DNA from: Nitrospirota bacterium
Lineage (GTDB): Bacteria; Nitrospirota; Nitrospiria; Nitrospirales; UBA8639
NCBI GenBank assembly: GCA_029865515.1
Contig: JAOUGQ010000053.1
Coordinates: 1 to 14,734 of the forward strand
Direction of reading: 5' to 3'
Length of the DNA: 14,734 nt
Shown here: in pieces, positions 14,501 to 14,734 of the stretch
Layout: every line of letters begins with the position of its first letter
How positions within the stretch are numbered: position 1 is the first letter of the stretch
Program-made: the position numbers and the translations under genes
The notes under the pieces: model-generated
Database searches by the model: none
Told to the model about the DNA's origin: nothing
What the model saw: the letters and a program-made list of their open reading frames with translations, nothing else

Positions 14501-14734
14501 TCCTGAATGGACCAGGCGGGATCCTGTGTGGCCCGGAGTAACACCGCTAATTCGGTCGGCATACCCACAAAGGATTGGCAAAGTTCTCCATGGTTGGTAA
14601 TGGAAATTGACGATACTCCATGACGGTTCATCAGGGTAATTTCAAACCGTGGAGGAATGGTACGTGTGGATTGTTCCTGGGCAAGAGGACTCTCGGCTCC
14701 GGCCCTGAGTTGCCGCGTGAGCAGGGCCTGCCTC
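11548..14734 (-). CDS. SNF2-family helicase/ATPase, 5' end beyond the window
   Basis: This is a large DNA-dependent ATPase of the bacterial SNF2 class. Numbering from the in-frame ATG at 14631, the C-terminal 460 residues hold all core motifs: GLGKT with K599 (Walker A), DEAQ 693-696, TGTP 721-724, LKAGGQGLNL, and DRAHRIGQ with R966 and R969. An SNF2-associated region covers roughly 300-520, and the N-terminal 290 residues I cannot name. The frame has no stop for 34 codons upstream of 14631, to the window edge (...STRTIPPRFEITL then M). So the true start lies outside and the gene is partial here. Such proteins remodel or translocate on DNA, and the specific role is unknown. The K+ channel gene follows after 23 nt. 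Confidence 0.93.
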   Translation of the reverse strand, partial: RQALLTRQLRAGAESPLAQEQSTRTIPPRFEITLMNRHGVSSISITNHGELCQSFVGMPTELAVLLRATQDPAWSIQEGLRNFLKHHGHNHALFFEDADGRFPLEWAPDSLYTTKTELDIVGSHVSIAARCLRFGEVQTNTHACMGFVADLNAKKLAPLEHEGGWAVYDMLYENSQREDVLEPDDPLSRPLALAATEYNRENWVSSQRRTGKARPTFSVPVERFASLQFDIPLHEKDRIFRSVLLKCAGREVPVSQSGPLADGPTYHYRLTFMPETIPMDTPVLDLRTGVLRAECWLGESRGRPSLPIFLMFPFLERAKSVSGGLRAKKRRTLLYDTFFQLLCLQKASDARRMVKACISQDEFRPFKIKAEAEHILQRFSTPALEPSMRLAVHQGHWYLVANDWAKEALLYAIPYTLWGTQLFEGMVEHDEMSLPLTSLYPLLPELHAKLQEAGLELFYQDQPIATSQWEYSIDARRPPTIDWFELRPELLCDGVRIDSRDIGKILQRGGIMEKDGKIRIVDQNTQAILRAFAFLSNKPGSEHKEKKTVVRVPKLQILDWVALRKRGVKILLPPADEAMIDRLLHFEQIEPIPLPQALHATVRPYQQEGYRWLGFLYQHRLGACLADDMGLGKTLQAICLFAGIKEGLIQAPEPVQGPHLVVLPPSLLFNWEHEISRFYPELIVQSYTGKERTPVFSQADVVLTTYGLIRRDITVLEQVRFNVILFDEAQAVKNIVARTTGAARRLKGYFKCVMTGTPLENHVGEYYSLMDLCVPGLLGDYEELKGKIKTPSPELLDTIMQRSKPFVLRRTKMQILKELPPKIETDIYLELTDRQKALYQQTVTKIRSTIASAYRSKTSAQARIIALTAILKLRQICLSPRLLGLSSTDLSPKLEFLLERLKELLEEGHSALVFSQFTSFLDLVEQEFHAHEIPHVRLDGSTPTPTRKKLVHEFQEGDTPSIFLLSLKAGGQGLNLTKASYVFHLDPWWNPAVENQASDRAHRIGQKQKVSIMRLLMRHTIEEKMMELKQQKLDLYHAVLEGATHHGGGALTQKDFDFLLG

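Noticed and set aside
13966..14541. 191-residue open frame on the plus strand
   Set aside because: It is a shadow of the helicase N-terminal part. The minus frame is continuous and supported by the downstream motifs.
11087..14734. SNF2 helicase as part of a DISARM-like or other phage-defence island
   Set aside because: No methyltransferase, phospholipase-D-like, nuclease or other defence partner is in view. The neighbours are a K+ channel and a metal pump. Upstream genes are not visible, so it stays open but unsupported.

Overview
The window looks like chromosomal DNA of a Gram-negative (two-membrane) bacterium. Most products carry secretion or lipoprotein signals and are predicted for the periplasm or outer membrane. 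The style of the outer-membrane barrel and the small lipoproteins, plus dispersed palindromic repeats in the gaps, resembles Nitrospirota (Nitrospira-like) genomes. That attribution is from memory and is an inference, not something the sequence proves.

Layout from left to right. (1) A DUF481 outer-membrane barrel gene on the minus strand (105-1148) is divergent from a periplasmic alpha-type carbonic anhydrase (1440-2237). (2) A gene-free stretch of about 850 bp (2238-3087) is filled with REP-like hairpin repeats. (3) A DUF3313-like lipoprotein (3088-3786) follows, then a gap of about 390 bp bounded internally by a 258-bp inverted-repeat structure, then a DUF4410-like lipoprotein gene (4180-4895) broken by two +1 frameshifts. 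(4) A second repeat-bearing gap leads to an outer-membrane barrel of the type often annotated 'neuromedin U/transporter' (5339-6187, TTG start). (5) Convergent to it is a 620-residue lipoprotein with a C-terminal alpha/beta-hydrolase (lipase/esterase) domain (6263-8125, minus), with an intrinsic terminator. (6) A divergent gap holds a possible IS30-type transposase relic and a perfect 15-bp palindrome. It precedes a copper-type P1B ATPase with an N-terminal YHS domain and two Cys-rich heavy-metal-binding domains (8525-11017, plus). (7) On the minus strand a SNF2-family helicase (11548 to beyond 14734, 5' end outside the window) is followed 23 nt downstream by a small K+ channel protein (11087-11524), probably in one transcript.

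The left two thirds read as single envelope genes separated by repeat-rich gaps rather than as one operon. The only clear co-transcription candidate is helicase plus K+ channel. The metal ATPase has no adjacent regulator or chaperone in view, but a palindrome in its leader may be a regulator site.

I do not see a convincing undescribed multi-gene system. The items most worth checking are the double-frameshifted DUF4410 gene, the carbonic anhydrase lacking its usual Trp/Tyr N-terminal block, the inverted-repeat element at 3801-4058, the hairpin repeat family and the palindrome before the copper ATPase.
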